DNA of 13,926 nt from Chromera velia (GCA_018398765.1 JAHBMJ010003015.1:1-13926); one strand, 5' to 3'; counted from the first letter of the stretch, positions 1 to 8,169 are shown. The notes: generated from the sequence alone by a model not told the origin. Program-made: numbers and translations.

Positions 1-45
1 CCTGCCCCGCACAATCATATATCGAAGGCAAAGACATCGACTTAC

Positions 46-364
46 CAAAGGACACAGCTCCAGTATGCCAGGGCTGGGACAGCCTCCTCATCAGCATCAC
101 TTCAAGCCCCCTTGTAGTCATCAACTTGAAGAGCTGAGGGAACATACAGTCGCCTCCCGAGTCCGTATCCCTGAGATGACAGTATGCGAGAATCTGCAAC
201 CAGGCATCAAAGAGTTCGGAGGTAGACCCCTGGACATTGAAGAACCAAAGAGGCAGCTCAAAAAGGCACCACTTGACAATGCAATGTTTTTTCACTCGAA
301 ACAGAGATAAACCGTGCACAAGCAAGTTGTAGAGACGGCAGACGCCAGACAACATATCCATCGC
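46..364 (-). CDS. exon of unrecognised gene 1, continues off the left edge
   Basis: The exon follows a clean acceptor (CTCCTTTTTCAG ending at 365) and runs into a GTAAGT donor at 45-40. It is open in phase 0, which is the phase left by the exon at 430-914, and ends with one spare base. The intron between them (365-429) is only 65 bases. The 106 codons encode a hydrophobic, aromatic- and cysteine-rich segment (for example LSGVCRLYNLLVHGLSLF, then HCIVKWCLFELPLWFF). This suits buried helices of a repeat protein, although a membrane-associated protein cannot be excluded. No family is recognised. The gene is partial: the next exon lies beyond position 1. Confidence 0.65.
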
Positions 365-429
365 CTGAAAAAGGAGAACGAAATGTACGCACATGGATGC
401 CTGCCTAGCTGATAAGGATCTAAACGTAC

Positions 430-914
430 CTGAAGAACCAGAATTGGGGTCTGCTTTTCAATAACAGACAGGGTAAAGTCACGGCTGGCGGCGTCGCCGC
501 CATAGAAGATAGCTACCTGAGGAACAGAGAACTCCTCTCGATTGAAATTCTTCTCTGTAATTTCTAGTGCACTCTTGACCATCAGGGAAAGATCCAGTCG
601 GGACGGCAGCTCAAAGAGGAAAAGAAGTGCAATCATCGTAGACTCTGAAGACGCCGCCAGCTCGGTGGCAGTATTGAGTACGTATGCAGAGGCTTTGTTT
701 TTCTCGAAGTAGTCTTTCAATTTTGGCAGGAGAACCTCCCGATGAAACCGCGCTGCCTCAGCATACCCCTTCATCATTTCGTTTAGAAGTTTTACTAGCT
801 GCTCAAAGCCCCCGTCTCCCAGATCTCTCTTCAGCCGGACTGTCACACGGGTTGAGAACAGGAGGGAGCCCTCCCACTCTCTCAAAAGCAAGGCCATCGT
901 CTCTCTGCGCCGAG
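430..914 (-). CDS. exon of unrecognised gene 1, helical
   Basis: The frame is open over the whole segment and ends at CAG followed by the donor GTACGT (429-424), in phase 0. The 5' edge is set at a CAG acceptor ending at 915 because its phase matches the exon at 1453-1592; an ATG at 897 (start MALLLREWEG) is the alternative if this is a first exon. The product is predicted to be mostly helical, with leucine-rich and charged stretches such as FEQLVKLLNEMMKGYAEAA and LPKLKDYFEKNKASAYVL. No catalytic motif, signal peptide or clear membrane segment is visible. The open frame continues upstream of 914 without a stop, so the 5' boundary is uncertain. Function is unknown; an armadillo/HEAT-like helical repeat is possible, but nothing here proves it. 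Confidence 0.6.
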
Positions 915-1452
915 CTGTACGTGTGTACTTGAACCGACTCAAACAACGGCGAGAAACACGGAGAATAAAAAAGTCGTTTGGAGTCAAAACGACGGCCAGA
1001 CACAAGCCGGCAGAGACAAATGAGGGGTAGCGCAGTCTGTACAGATGGGAAGAGGCCAGAGGCGGCCAGAGGTCAATTGATTGGCACATGCAAAGATCTT
1101 TATGCAGCTAGACGCTTCCAGAACTGGTGGATCAATCTGTATAGGTCAGGCGCATCTATATATCTATGCTGGACCAATACACGCCCGAAGAGGCGATAAG
1201 ACAATATACACCACCAGAGGTCACGCCGGCTTGTCTTTATGTTGTTGGAATGCTTTCAGATACAAGCTTGCTTCAATAGCAATTCCAGAAAGTAAGTCAG
1301 AACCAAGACAACAACTTAAAGGTCAGACGCGTGCATATTAAATGCATGCATGCACTTTTATACGCACTCCGATGATTGCTTGAGGGGCATGCAACAAAAG
1401 TGCCCCCCAAGTCAAGCAAAAATAATTAGGCTAAGCGCGCGTGCGAACGTAC

Positions 1453-1592
1453 TCAAAATGTCTGACCTTGCTGCTTCATGCTGCTTTTGTCTAACATTTG
1501 CATCAGACCAAACTACAATCTGAGAGCAGATCGAAAACGGCTCTACATAGAAAGAGCTCAAAGTCATAGACAACCTCTCGACAGTGGGATTG
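1453..1592 (-). CDS. internal exon of unrecognised minus-strand gene 1
   Basis: I do not recognise the family. The exon is preceded by an acceptor (CTACTATGCAG ending at 1593) and followed by a strong GTACGT donor at 1452-1447. Between them only one frame is open: one leading base, 46 codons (from NPTVERLSMT to AARSDIL) and one trailing base. The other frame I read, two leading bases before the first codon, hits a TGA after eight codons. The trailing base fits the two-base lead of the next exon proposed at 914, giving a Thr codon across the junction. The encoded piece is mixed hydrophobic and polar with no known motif. Upstream exons must exist but were not identified with confidence. Splice signals and phase are seen; membership in the same gene is inferred. 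Confidence 0.5.
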
Positions 1593-1999
1593 CTGCATAG
1601 TAGAGGGCAAGATTCGCTCATTGTGGCTTTTAATTACACAACGTTCAAACCGGCGTTCAGTCTGCTTGTCCTACCTCATGCACATTCATTCGAGAGACCA
1701 TCTGGTGGTACGCTTGCCTTATGAGCATCTTCTATACAGATAGACAACTGTGTATCTTCTTTTCTCAACAATCTCTTTACCCAAAACAGCTGCCAGGCCC
1801 CTCTGAGGTCCATCTATTGTGCATGAATGATTTAAAGATCAAAAGAGTCCGACGTAATGCTATATAGCACTTGTGCTGCCTCGCCATTTGCGGCTTGCCA
1901 TTTTTGGCTATTCAGTTTGCCTTGTGGGACATTTGTGGGCAATGCAACAACACAGTGTCATCAGTAAGTGGCTTTGGGAGGGCTTTTATCTCAAAGCAA
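1593..1999. other. no gene seen
   Basis: There is no long open frame and no convincing exon flanked by both splice sites. It is probably an intron or spacer of the minus-strand gene to its left. Confidence 0.4.
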
Positions 2000-2262
2000 T
2001 TCGTGTACATAAAGTTTCTTTTTGTGTAGGTCATTGAAGAGGCTCAATCTGTCAGATCTGGCTAGCTTGTTTGCCTTTCCGTGCGCGTTGACTGCACCCA
2101 CAACACTGAAAAGCATCTTTGGGAGCATTAAGAGGAGCACTAGCACATCAGCACCTATGAATCGCCGTGGGTCGCCGCCCCCACAAGAACTAATTGCAGA
2201 TTTTGTCGCTTTGGGGCTGCCTCTCACCTCCACCTCCAGGGGAGTGGGGCCCACACACTGTA
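2000..2262 (-). other. doubtful coding patch, minus preferred
   Basis: A minus frame is open here and reads hydrophobic, protein-like text (GADVLVLLLMLPKMLFSVVG, then LARSDRLSLFNDL), possibly entering after the ATTCATAG acceptor near 2150 and leaving at a GTACAC donor near 2009. A plus frame over the same bases is also open for about 90 codons after a TTTCTTTTTGTGTAG acceptor-like site ending at 2029, so the strand is not certain. The minus reading is preferred only because the neighbouring supported exons are on minus. Its phase does not connect directly to the exon at 1453-1592, so an extra exon would be needed. No family is recognised. Confidence 0.25.
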
Positions 2263-2299
2263 GGGGATGGTTTTGCCCGAAAGGACCTAGGTAGATCAT

Positions 2300-2769
2300 T
2301 TATTAATTGGTCCTTCTTGGGCGAGTGGGGGAGCAAATCCAGTCACCAGACCTGGTTAGGTAGGATCAATTAAAACTAAATAGTTTCAGGGGTGATTATC
2401 TACTTTTCGATCATGCATAGATATGCCAATTATGCAGCTACTATTATGGTTACTAAAATATAGTTATGATCTAACATTGATACAACTAGCTTCAATTCTT
2501 TGTTTTATCTTTTGTTTTAAAAGAATCATGTTTTAAAGAATGTTTATTAAATTTAAAAGCTTATAAACAACGATTAAATACAATGGAACACCCTATGTTA
2601 TTCCTATATTTCAAAGTCCGAAATGATGTTAAAGTCCGGTAGGTCTCATTATGTCATTAACTAATCGATTGGCACCACTTTTAACTGATGGTTACATGCC
2701 ACACGTTGTACGCGAGGGGTGTAGGGTCAGTAACAGTTACTATGGTGTAACCGGCTGAAGTGCCCTCCC
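2300..2769. other. AT-rich spacer, no gene seen
   Basis: The block becomes strongly AT-rich from about 2340 to 2660, with many short T and A runs and stops in all frames. A boundary between the gene on the left and the one starting at 2770 is the simplest reading. No tRNA, terminator or clear transposon end was found. Confidence 0.45.
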
Positions 2770-2853
2770 TTAGCCTTCTCTTTGCTGCTCTCCCTTATTA
2801 GCCCCCCGGTCTCCATCCTTCTCATCTTTGTCCTCCTCGTTGTCCGCATCCCC
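2770..2853 (-). CDS. possible last exon, acidic tail
   Basis: After a TTTTTTTTTTGACACTTCGCAG-type acceptor (ending at 2854) one frame reads 27 codons to a TAA. They encode a highly acidic and basic tail (DADNEEDKDEKDGDRGANKG) typical of disordered C-termini. The exon upstream at 3095-3197 ends with one spare base, whereas this acidic frame needs phase 0. Joined directly, the other frame would give a short Gly/Arg-rich tail and stop after about ten codons. Either an intermediate exon is missing or the short tail is correct. Confidence 0.35.
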   Translation of the reverse strand, partial: GDADNEEDKDEKDGDRGANKGEQQREG

Positions 2854-3094
2854 CTGCGAAGTGTCAAAAAAAAAACAGGCAGGATCACGTACTGATCAAC
2901 AGTGTGGTCCAAAAGGAGCGCTTTGCTTAAGATGGTGGCAGACATTTCAATGATTCATATTACGGCAGGGCAGCAGACCAATTAAAAAAGCCTAAAATTC
3001 ATACATTGATCAGGATATGATGAAACTTCTGATTCAGCCAGACAGTCTGATCAGGGAGCCAATGAAGTCAAAAAAAAGAATCATACGCGCTTAC

Positions 3095-3197
3095 CGGCCA
3101 TTTCGAGGGAAAGCGGGAGAATCAGAGGGAGTTGAGGTGAAGGGGCAGGACTTCTTTCAGGCTCAAGGGCCTGCACTCTCCACATCACCGACATGTC
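3095..3197 (-). CDS. small internal exon, Pro/Leu-rich
   Basis: The exon lies between a TACTGCAG acceptor (ending at 3198) and a GTAAGC donor (3094-3089). Exactly one frame is open, entering in phase 0: 34 codons plus one base. The text is a short charged stretch, then a Pro/Leu-rich run (APSPQLPLILPLSLEMA). The entry phase fits the exon at 3532-3618. No domain is recognised. It may be a linker in the coiled-coil gene upstream. Confidence 0.45.
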
Positions 3198-3531
3198 CTG
3201 CAGTACATAGAATCAGAATGTATGCACTAGATTGACCAATGTGTCTTTAAAAGTCAGATATTAATGGAAACAAGTCTACGCACACAAATCAGAAAAAAAA
3301 TCTACGTTCAACTTCTATAATTGTCAATGCCAACTAAGCAGAAGCTTCTTCCAGCGTATCACAAACCTGTTTTTATGAGAGCATGTGTAAGTATACGCAA
3401 ACTTACATGCCTTCATTGCTTTCAATCTTTAGTACACAGTTGTACTAGACATTTGCAGGCAAAGCAAATCATGATGGTACACCATGCATACCTCAGACAT
3501 GCTCAAAGCCACCGTCTTTTATTTGACTTAC
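3198..3531 (-). other. inferred intron
   Basis: This lies between the two proposed exons. A second candidate mini-exon (3390-3427, between a GTCTAG acceptor and a GTAAGT donor) is open in one frame, but its exit phase does not fit the next exon, so it is not called. Nothing else is visible. Confidence 0.35.
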
Positions 3532-3618
3532 CCTCTGATGCTGCTGTACGGCAGCTGCTACCGCTGCAGCAGGGGCAAACAAAGCATCGCTCTCGCCCCC
3601 CCCCCCCGGACCAATGTG
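3532..3618 (-). CDS. small internal exon with a glycine run and Ala/Gln tail
   Basis: A CCCTCTCTGTAG acceptor ends at 3619 and a GTAAGT donor lies at 3531-3526. The 87 bases are open in phase 0 for 29 codons: a run of glycines from a 12-base G tract (3596-3607), then ESDALFAPAAAVAAAVQQHQ, a low-complexity Ala/Gln stretch. The long homopolymer makes the frame sensitive to a one-base length change. Its upstream partner, the coiled-coil exon at 3983-4446, leaves phase 2 with the sequence as given, so either the A13 tract at that exon's end or this G12 tract is off by a base, or another exon intervenes. No domain is recognised. Confidence 0.45.
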
Positions 3619-3676
3619 CTACAGAGAGGGAAGGAGTGAGATGGCGACCGACAGGTATACAAACTTTCAGATACAC

Positions 3677-3678
<2 letters not shown>

Positions 3679-3712
<34 letters not shown>
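3679..3712. repeat. (AG)17 microsatellite
   Basis: Seventeen uninterrupted AG units lie in the inferred intron 3619-3982. Read on the minus strand this is a long CT tract, so it could also serve as a polypyrimidine run before the acceptor at 3619, although it sits about 60 bases upstream of it. Confidence 0.95.
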
Positions 3713-3719
<7 letters not shown>

Positions 3720-3982
3720 TCGCGAGAGAGTGAAGGCGGGATTCAGGGAAAAAGAGAACGTACCAAAGATTGAAAAAAGTGACCAGTCAATTATAAGCCC
3801 AAAAGAAATGTGGCTAAAAAAGAATTAACATAATTTCTAGGTCATACTAAAGTGTTTTGGGCATACCGCACATTTTTGTAGACATGTAAAGACCTGAATA
3901 CAAGAAAACAATAACAAAGCATGTACCTTTCAGCTGGGCCCTAGCTTGCGTCGGCATTGTCGTTACTGGTTTGGGTGCTTAC

Positions 3983-4446
3983 ATTTTTTTTTTTTTCTCC
4001 CACTCTTCCTCCTTCAATCTGTTCTCCTGTCTCTTCCTCTCCTCTTTTTTGTATTTTCTTTCCGTCTCCTTTCCTCTTTTCACCTTCTGCTTCAATCGCC
4101 AAATTTTTGCCTCCATTTCCTCCATTTTCTCCCTTATCTCTTTCTCTTGTTTTTCCTCCCCTTCTCTCTTTTTCTCCTTTTCTGCCCTCCATCTGCTTAA
4201 TTCAAGTTGTCTCTCTGCTTCCCTGTTCTCCTCTTGCAAGCGGTGGATCTCCTCATGTAGCTCTAGCCTCCTGGCATGGGCTTTCTCCCTTTCCTCACAC
4301 AACAACTCTTTCAGCCTTCCAATCTCTCTCTCCCTCCCTCTTTCCTCTGCGAAATCTTCCCCGCCTACCCTGTCCCCCTCGAAAATCTCCTCATGATCTG
4401 CATTGGGGGGGGGGAGATTTGCCTCGAAGAGCTCGGGCTCCGTCAC
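3983..4446 (-). CDS. coiled-coil exon (intact copy)
   Basis: The exon enters after a TA-rich tract ending TATACAG (acceptor at 4447) and stays open for about 154 codons. It opens VTEPELFEAN, has a short acidic/proline part spanning a 10-base C run, then a long Glu/Lys/Arg-rich helix with heptad-like leucines (IGRLKELLCEEREKA, then LHEEIHRLQEENREAERQLE) and a very basic end. This is a classic dimeric coiled coil; the protein is probably a scaffold or a fusion with the upstream kinase module, but that is inferred. It leaves at ATGTAAGC (donor 3982-3977, or simply a TAA stop) next to a 13-base A run. It is a paralogue of the broken copy at 4725-5060. Confidence 0.6.
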
Positions 4447-4724
4447 CTGTATACTCATATGCATACACATATACATATACAGATATATACATGCGCATGT
4501 ACAAATCTCCATCAAGCTACATACGTGTAAATGCGGCGACCACTCCCTTTGCGTGAGCATTGGTAGAGAAATATAAAAAGCATATCGACTGTATAAACAT
4601 CCTTGTGAGACTGTTGCAAAAACCAGAAGTCCGACTTCGGGCATAAAGAACATACACTGAAAGAAAACTTTCTCGAAGGAAGGCTGAAAATCAACCAACT
4701 GATCAGCCTTCTAAAGCCTCTTTT
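4447..4724 (-). other. inferred intron or spacer between the two coiled-coil copies
   Basis: The minus frame of the downstream exon happens to stay open through here, but the text is aromatic and cysteine-rich and unlike its neighbour. The sequence ends in alternating TA/TG repeats (4448-4500) and an acceptor, as an intron would. Confidence 0.45.
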
Positions 4725-5060
4725 CAGCTCCTCCTCCAGTCAACAATTTTTTTCCTCCATTCCCTCCATTTTCTCCCTTATTGCCTTCTCTTTCTTTTCC
4801 CCTGCATCTCCTGTCTTCTCACTTTCTGCCGTCGTTCTGCTGATCTTTCTCTCTGTTTCTCTCTTTTCTTCCTGTAAACGAAAGATCTCCTCATCCAACT
4901 CTAACCTCCTGGTATGGCCCCTCTCTCTCTCCTTTCACAACAAATTTTTCAGTCTCTCGATCTCTGTTTGACTCGCCCTCTCCATGAAGTCTTCCTCGCC
5001 CACCCCGTCTCCCTTAGCTCCTCCTCTAGTCGTTTGATTTTGCCCTCCATTCCCTTTATT
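4725..5060 (-). pseudogene. broken coiled-coil copy
   Basis: Read on minus, this segment aligns residue by residue with the intact exon at 3983-4446: EIERLKNLL, RRLELDEEIFRLQEEKRETE and AIREKMEGMEEK correspond to IGRLKELL, RRLELHEEIHRLQEENREAE and EIREKMEEMEAK. Two TGA stops interrupt it: one replaces the Cys after LKNLL (about 4933), the other an Arg just after the MEEKNC segment (about 4744). The frame also does not agree with the upstream text KRIKGMEGKIKRLEEELRE, which itself repeats the same motif, so at least one frame change is present. The motif M-E-x-K-x-x-x-L-E-E-E-L-K/R occurs at both ends of this copy, suggesting internal duplication of a unit of about 280 bases. It is probably a decayed duplicate; it could lie in an intron. 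Confidence 0.6.
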
Positions 5061-5068
5061 CTCTTGTC

Positions 5069-5697
5069 AAAGGGTCTCGTTCCTTGTAGTTGTCTTTTTG
5101 GGCCCTTCTGGCCTGTACCGTTGAGCATCCGCTGCGGGTGGGCCATCCTACGGTCTGCTAAGCCTTCTACTTCTTTGAGAACTTGACAGCGATATGACAC
5201 TCGTCACTTATTTGCGCATGAGCAAGTGCCGCGTCAATGACTGCCTTGTAGACTATGCAGTTCGCCCCCTCCCCAACCTTCCTCACTGTAACTTTCCTCC
5301 ACTCGGCCTTTCCTATCCCCCCCAGGACATTTTGTATTCTTCTTTGCACCTCTTTGGCCTTGCTGCCCCAGCCTTGCACCTCCTCCGTGGAAGGCTCCAC
5401 TATTGGGGATAAAGATGAAAAAAATCTCTTCTTTTTCTTCAGGGGGGTTTTGAGGGAGCCGACCGTCTGCTAAGCTCTGAATAGCCTCAGAGACATAACT
5501 TCCTTCTGTAAGGTGCTCCGGTCTTGCTTCAGAGACTTGATAAGGCCGTGTCCATGATGTCTTTTTCTGTCTTTGTGTACTTGTCTTATGCACGCACTTC
5601 ACACACCAAACTACCAGACTCTGGGGCGGGCACAGGACTAGGCACAGGAACTGCAGCAGATACAGAAGACCTGCCTTGCCCGTCAGAAGGTCGACGA
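5069..5697 (-). repeat. tandem unit 1 (about 630 bp, carries the kinase exon)
   Basis: This is the first of about 2.2 head-to-tail copies. Landmarks shared with unit 2 are GGCCTGTACCGTTGAGCATC versus GGCCTGCACTGTTCAGCATC, the pair TTTGAGGGAGCC, and the segment GATGAAAAAAATCTC (plus-strand text). The kinase ATP-loop stretch (about 5180-5320) is present only here; unit 2 has a shorter, unrelated-looking stretch at the same place. Confidence 0.7.
5167..5399 (-). CDS. protein-kinase N-lobe exon (truncated)
   Basis: After a pyrimidine-rich acceptor (CATCTTTATCCCCAATAG ending at 5400) the frame reads a charged lead-in, then VGEGANCIVYKA and, 21 residues on, HIAVKFSK. This matches kinase subdomain I (G-x-G-x4-V-x-K, ATP loop) and subdomain II (the A-V-K lysine that contacts ATP phosphates). 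In a real kinase these two lie at the start of the catalytic domain and are followed by about 220 residues carrying HRD and DFG motifs. None of those is found downstream here. The frame stops at TAG right after FSKK, or a GTAGAA donor could be used just before it. The frame beyond the stop changes to the coiled-coil text. It is most likely a fragment or an exon whose partner exons have been lost. Confidence 0.55.
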
Positions 5698-6342
5698 GAT
5701 CTCGTTCTCTGTAGCTGTTTTATTGGGCCCTGCTGGCCTGCACTGTTCAGCATCCGCTGCGGGAGGGCGATTCTGGCCCGTACATTGGCGTTCTGAGATA
5801 CTGACTCAGAGAAGGCAACGGCCTCTGCCGTACGAGTCCTTTCGTGCCCTCTGCCTTACCATTCCCCCCACCCCACTTGCCATTCTTCTTTGCACGTCCT
5901 CGGCTTTGCTGCCCCAGCTTGCACTCTCTCCACCGTCTCTTCTGTGGAGGGCTCCACCATGGGGGACAAAGATGAAAAAAATCTCTCCTTTTTTTTCACG
6001 GGGGTTTTGAGGGAGCCTAGCGTCTGCTATATTCTAGACAGCCCCAGAGATATGAGCTCCCTCTGCAAAGTGCTCTGGTTTCCCTTCTGACAGGAACTCG
6101 TTCATCCCAAAGGTGATAGCCCACTACGAAGCACATCGCGGCAGGGATGCAGGACGATTTTTGTCATTTTTAGGGATTTTCACCCGCCAAAAGAAAACAA
6201 AATCAATTAAGTCCCTTTCTCTCTGGGTTTGTGCATCCTGGGCAATCACTTCAAAGAGAGGCATTAGCGCCACACTGGTAGACTCGGGAGAGGGCACAAG
6301 AAAAACAGTAACCGCAGAAGATCTGCCATTCTCGAGAGGCGG
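5698..6342 (-). pseudogene. tandem unit 2, decayed copy
   Basis: This copy aligns with unit 1 along most of its length. On minus it still reads protein-like pieces (RIALPQRMLNSAGQQGP, ARLPQNPREKKGEIFFIF), but they are split over frames and stops. At the position of the unit 1 acceptor (CAATAG then TGGAG) it reads CATGG then TGGAG, so the AG needed for splicing is gone. The kinase ATP-loop segment is missing. These are the marks of a copy no longer under selection. Confidence 0.6.
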
Positions 6343-6450
6343 CCTTGTCCCTTGCACTAGCCTCGTTGGGCCTGTAGTTTTTGTTTCTGGCTGCAGGTTA
6401 GGCTGCAGGACGACCTGGACTCAGCGTCCTGGCCCAAACATTAGCATTCT
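6343..6450 (-). repeat. tandem unit 3, partial copy
   Basis: Only the leading part of the unit is recognisable (GGCCTTGTCCCTTGCACTAG, then a divergent GTTGGGCC to GGCTGCAGGA stretch). It is the most divergent of the three, so it is either the oldest copy or the edge of the array. Confidence 0.45.
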
Positions 6451-6506
6451 GATCGAGAGACTGATTGGGCAACGGTCTCTGCCAAGGAAATCGTTTTTTG
6501 CCCAGT

Positions 6507-6836
6507 TCACAGATCTGGAGCAAAAGAGAACGTAGGTTGTATTATTCTTTCAGCTTGAGTCCTCTCGTATATCCAAATGTGTCCTCTATACCTATCACAT
6601 GAGGGAGAGAGAGAGACACCGCGGCTGGCCTCTGAATAGATTCTGCCTTTTGCGGAGCCCGAGACCGAAATCCTGCAGTGAATGCCACATTGGGTTGCTT
6701 CAATTGGACATGCATTCTTAACACGTTTGTACATGTACGGAGCCAGCCACAATGAGGCACGCTCAACCACATAAAGTTTCAAGGCCACATCAACATTTTC
6801 GAAGAGCGGGAGGAGAGTACAAACAATCAAACTCAT
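6507..6836 (-). CDS. probable exon, unrecognised helical protein
   Basis: A strong acceptor CTTTTCTCTCTCCAG ends at 6837 and the frame then reads MSLIVCTLLPLFENVDVALK, followed by YVVERASLWLAPYMYK. This is confident-looking coding text with the hydrophobic periodicity of a helical repeat. The frame remains open to a TGA at 6509-6507, but the second half (serine- and arginine-rich, SEASRGVSLSPS) looks less like protein, so the exon may end earlier, perhaps at a GTATAG donor near 6589. The family is not recognised. It lies directly upstream of the tandem kinase units on the same strand and could be their 5' neighbour exon. Confidence 0.45.
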   Translation of the reverse strand: MSLIVCTLLPLFENVDVALKLYVVERASLWLAPYMYKRVKNACPIEATQCGIHCRISVSGSAKGRIYSEASRGVSLSPSCDRYRGHIWIYERTQAERIIQPTFSFAPDL

Positions 6837-7091
6837 CTGGAGAGAGAAAAGGTGCCCAAACAAAGTCATACATTTGCTATGCAATGCAGGCTGCCCCTCT
6901 CACCATCCTCCTATAAAAGACTTCAAAAAGATCTGTAACCTCCCTAAAACAATACTTTCCCTACGTACCCTCTCACGTGGATTCATTCAGACTGGCGGTT
7001 GAGTCCGGCATCTTGATCTATAAAAATTCACCTCCCACGCATGTGGAGATTCTTCGATGAGGCCGTTTTGAATCGAGTCTCTTGCCTGCTC
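6837..7091. other. spacer or intron, no gene seen
   Basis: There is no supported coding frame. It may be the 3' UTR of the exon at 7092-7284 followed by a promoter or intron. Confidence 0.3.
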
Positions 7092-7284
7092 TCAACAATC
7101 AATGGATAGTTCTGATTGAACGAAAATTAGAAAAAACTCTGCATCGGTGAATGTATATAAATATGCGTTCCTGTCTTGCTGCCGAATCAAATATTCAGAC
7201 CCTATATCACGATGATTTGTGAGGGTCAAGACAAACGAGTCGGCATCTCCATCGCATAAGGTGTTGTTCAAAGCTTCAATCACT
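7092..7284 (-). CDS. probable terminal exon, unrecognised protein
   Basis: A textbook acceptor (CTCTGTCTCTCAACTTAG, ending at 7285) leads into one base plus 63 codons ending in TGA. The text (VIEALNNTLCDGDADSFVLT through FTDAEFFLIFVQSELSIDC) is well mixed and protein-like, with no known motif and no convincing internal donor, so this may be the 3' end of a gene whose upstream exons lie around 7300-7400 (a segment reading LIETLWSQKGKQAIVYREAH is open there in a neighbouring frame). Function is unknown. Confidence 0.45.
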
Positions 7285-7644
7285 CTAAGTTGAGAGACAG
7301 AGACTGACAGAGTGAAAGTATATGTGCCTCCCTATAAACAATGGCTTGCTTGCCTTTCTGACTCCATAGAGTCTCAATTAGCCTGACACCGTTCGAGAGA
7401 GAGAAAAACAAATCGGGGGAGGTACGTTGCATTAAAATTCGGGCAATTCGTAAAAAAAAATCGTTAAACAAAAAAAAATGCACCCTTGCACGAGCGCACG
7501 GCGGCGTGCCGCGAATTTACTATACATACGCAGTCAAAGAGACGAAAGGCGCAGCCCACGGGCGGGCGCCGGAAAGGCTCTGTGCTGCTCCAAAACATAG
7601 ATATTAATATAGGCGTTTTACAATTTCAGAAATTGTCAGAGGGT

Positions 7645-7805
7645 GGTGAACTATACAAAACTGCGGCATCCCCACCTGCCTGAACACACTCCAAACTACG
7701 GTGTCTCTGCCTGGCTGACTGCCTCCTAAACTATGATACCCCCACAAACCTGACCGCCTCCTAAACTATAACGCCCCCAAAAACCTGACTTCCCAGGCTA
7801 CGGCG
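7645..7805. repeat. 35-bp minisatellite, about 4.5 units
   Basis: Units start at 7680, 7715, 7750 and 7785, exactly 35 bases apart, each beginning CTGA. Units 7715 and 7750 differ at about six positions; 7680 is more divergent; a degenerate unit at 7645 and a partial one at 7785 frame the array. The shared core reads CTGACYGCCTCCTAAACTAT, then a C run and an A run. Confidence 0.85.
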
Positions 7806-8169
7806 CTAGCTACGGCGTCTCACTCTCACTCACCCACCCACTTTCACTCACCCCACTCCACTCCACCGCTAGAAAACAGAAACCCCAAGCAAAAGTGAGC
7901 ACACAAGAGAAAACACATGAGCAGCAAAGCGGAAAACGACCGAAACAAACAGCAACGAGGACCGGATAGGAAAACGAAAAGAAACGGGATGCATAAGGAT
8001 GGGAGCTTCACCGTAAAAACAAGCAGGGAGCAAAAACTAACCAAAATCACCAGTCAAGTCGAGCTTGAACACCCAGGCCGGCGCCCTGGGAGCCCCTTGA
8101 ATCACTCGCCCAACCAAAGGAAGATGCGACCCCCCGGAGACGGCCTAGGGCAACCGCCCTTCCTGATCT
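7806..8169. other. no supported gene
   Basis: A plus-strand frame at 7917-8282 starts with ATG and is 121 codons long, but its text is a lysine/arginine/glutamine jumble that follows from the A-rich composition. A near-palindrome CCCAGGCCGGCGCCCTGGG lies at about 8072-8090. Confidence 0.35.

Noticed and set aside
2-45. A 44-base intron ending at CAG at position 2
   Set aside because: Possible but shorter than any other inferred intron, and the window ends there, so the acceptor cannot be tested.
2022-2294. 90-codon plus-strand ORF after an acceptor-like TTTTTGTGTAG
   Set aside because: No start codon other than TTG, no donor, no motif, and neighbouring supported exons are on the opposite strand. 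Mentioned only as the alternative reading of the doubtful patch.
3941-4192. Charged Lys/Glu/Gly-rich minus ORF in another frame of the coiled-coil exon
   Set aside because: It is a shadow of the purine-rich strand; the frame with heptad leucines and a paralogous copy is the real one.
4629-4640. Plus-strand bases that could read S-D-F-G, a kinase DFG motif
   Set aside because: Wrong strand for the kinase exon, in no sustained open frame, and without an HRD motif; a chance match.
4725-5060. TGA as a reassigned sense codon
   Set aside because: The two TGAs align with Cys and Arg respectively, and TGA also ends apparently normal frames here, so recoding to one amino acid is not supported.
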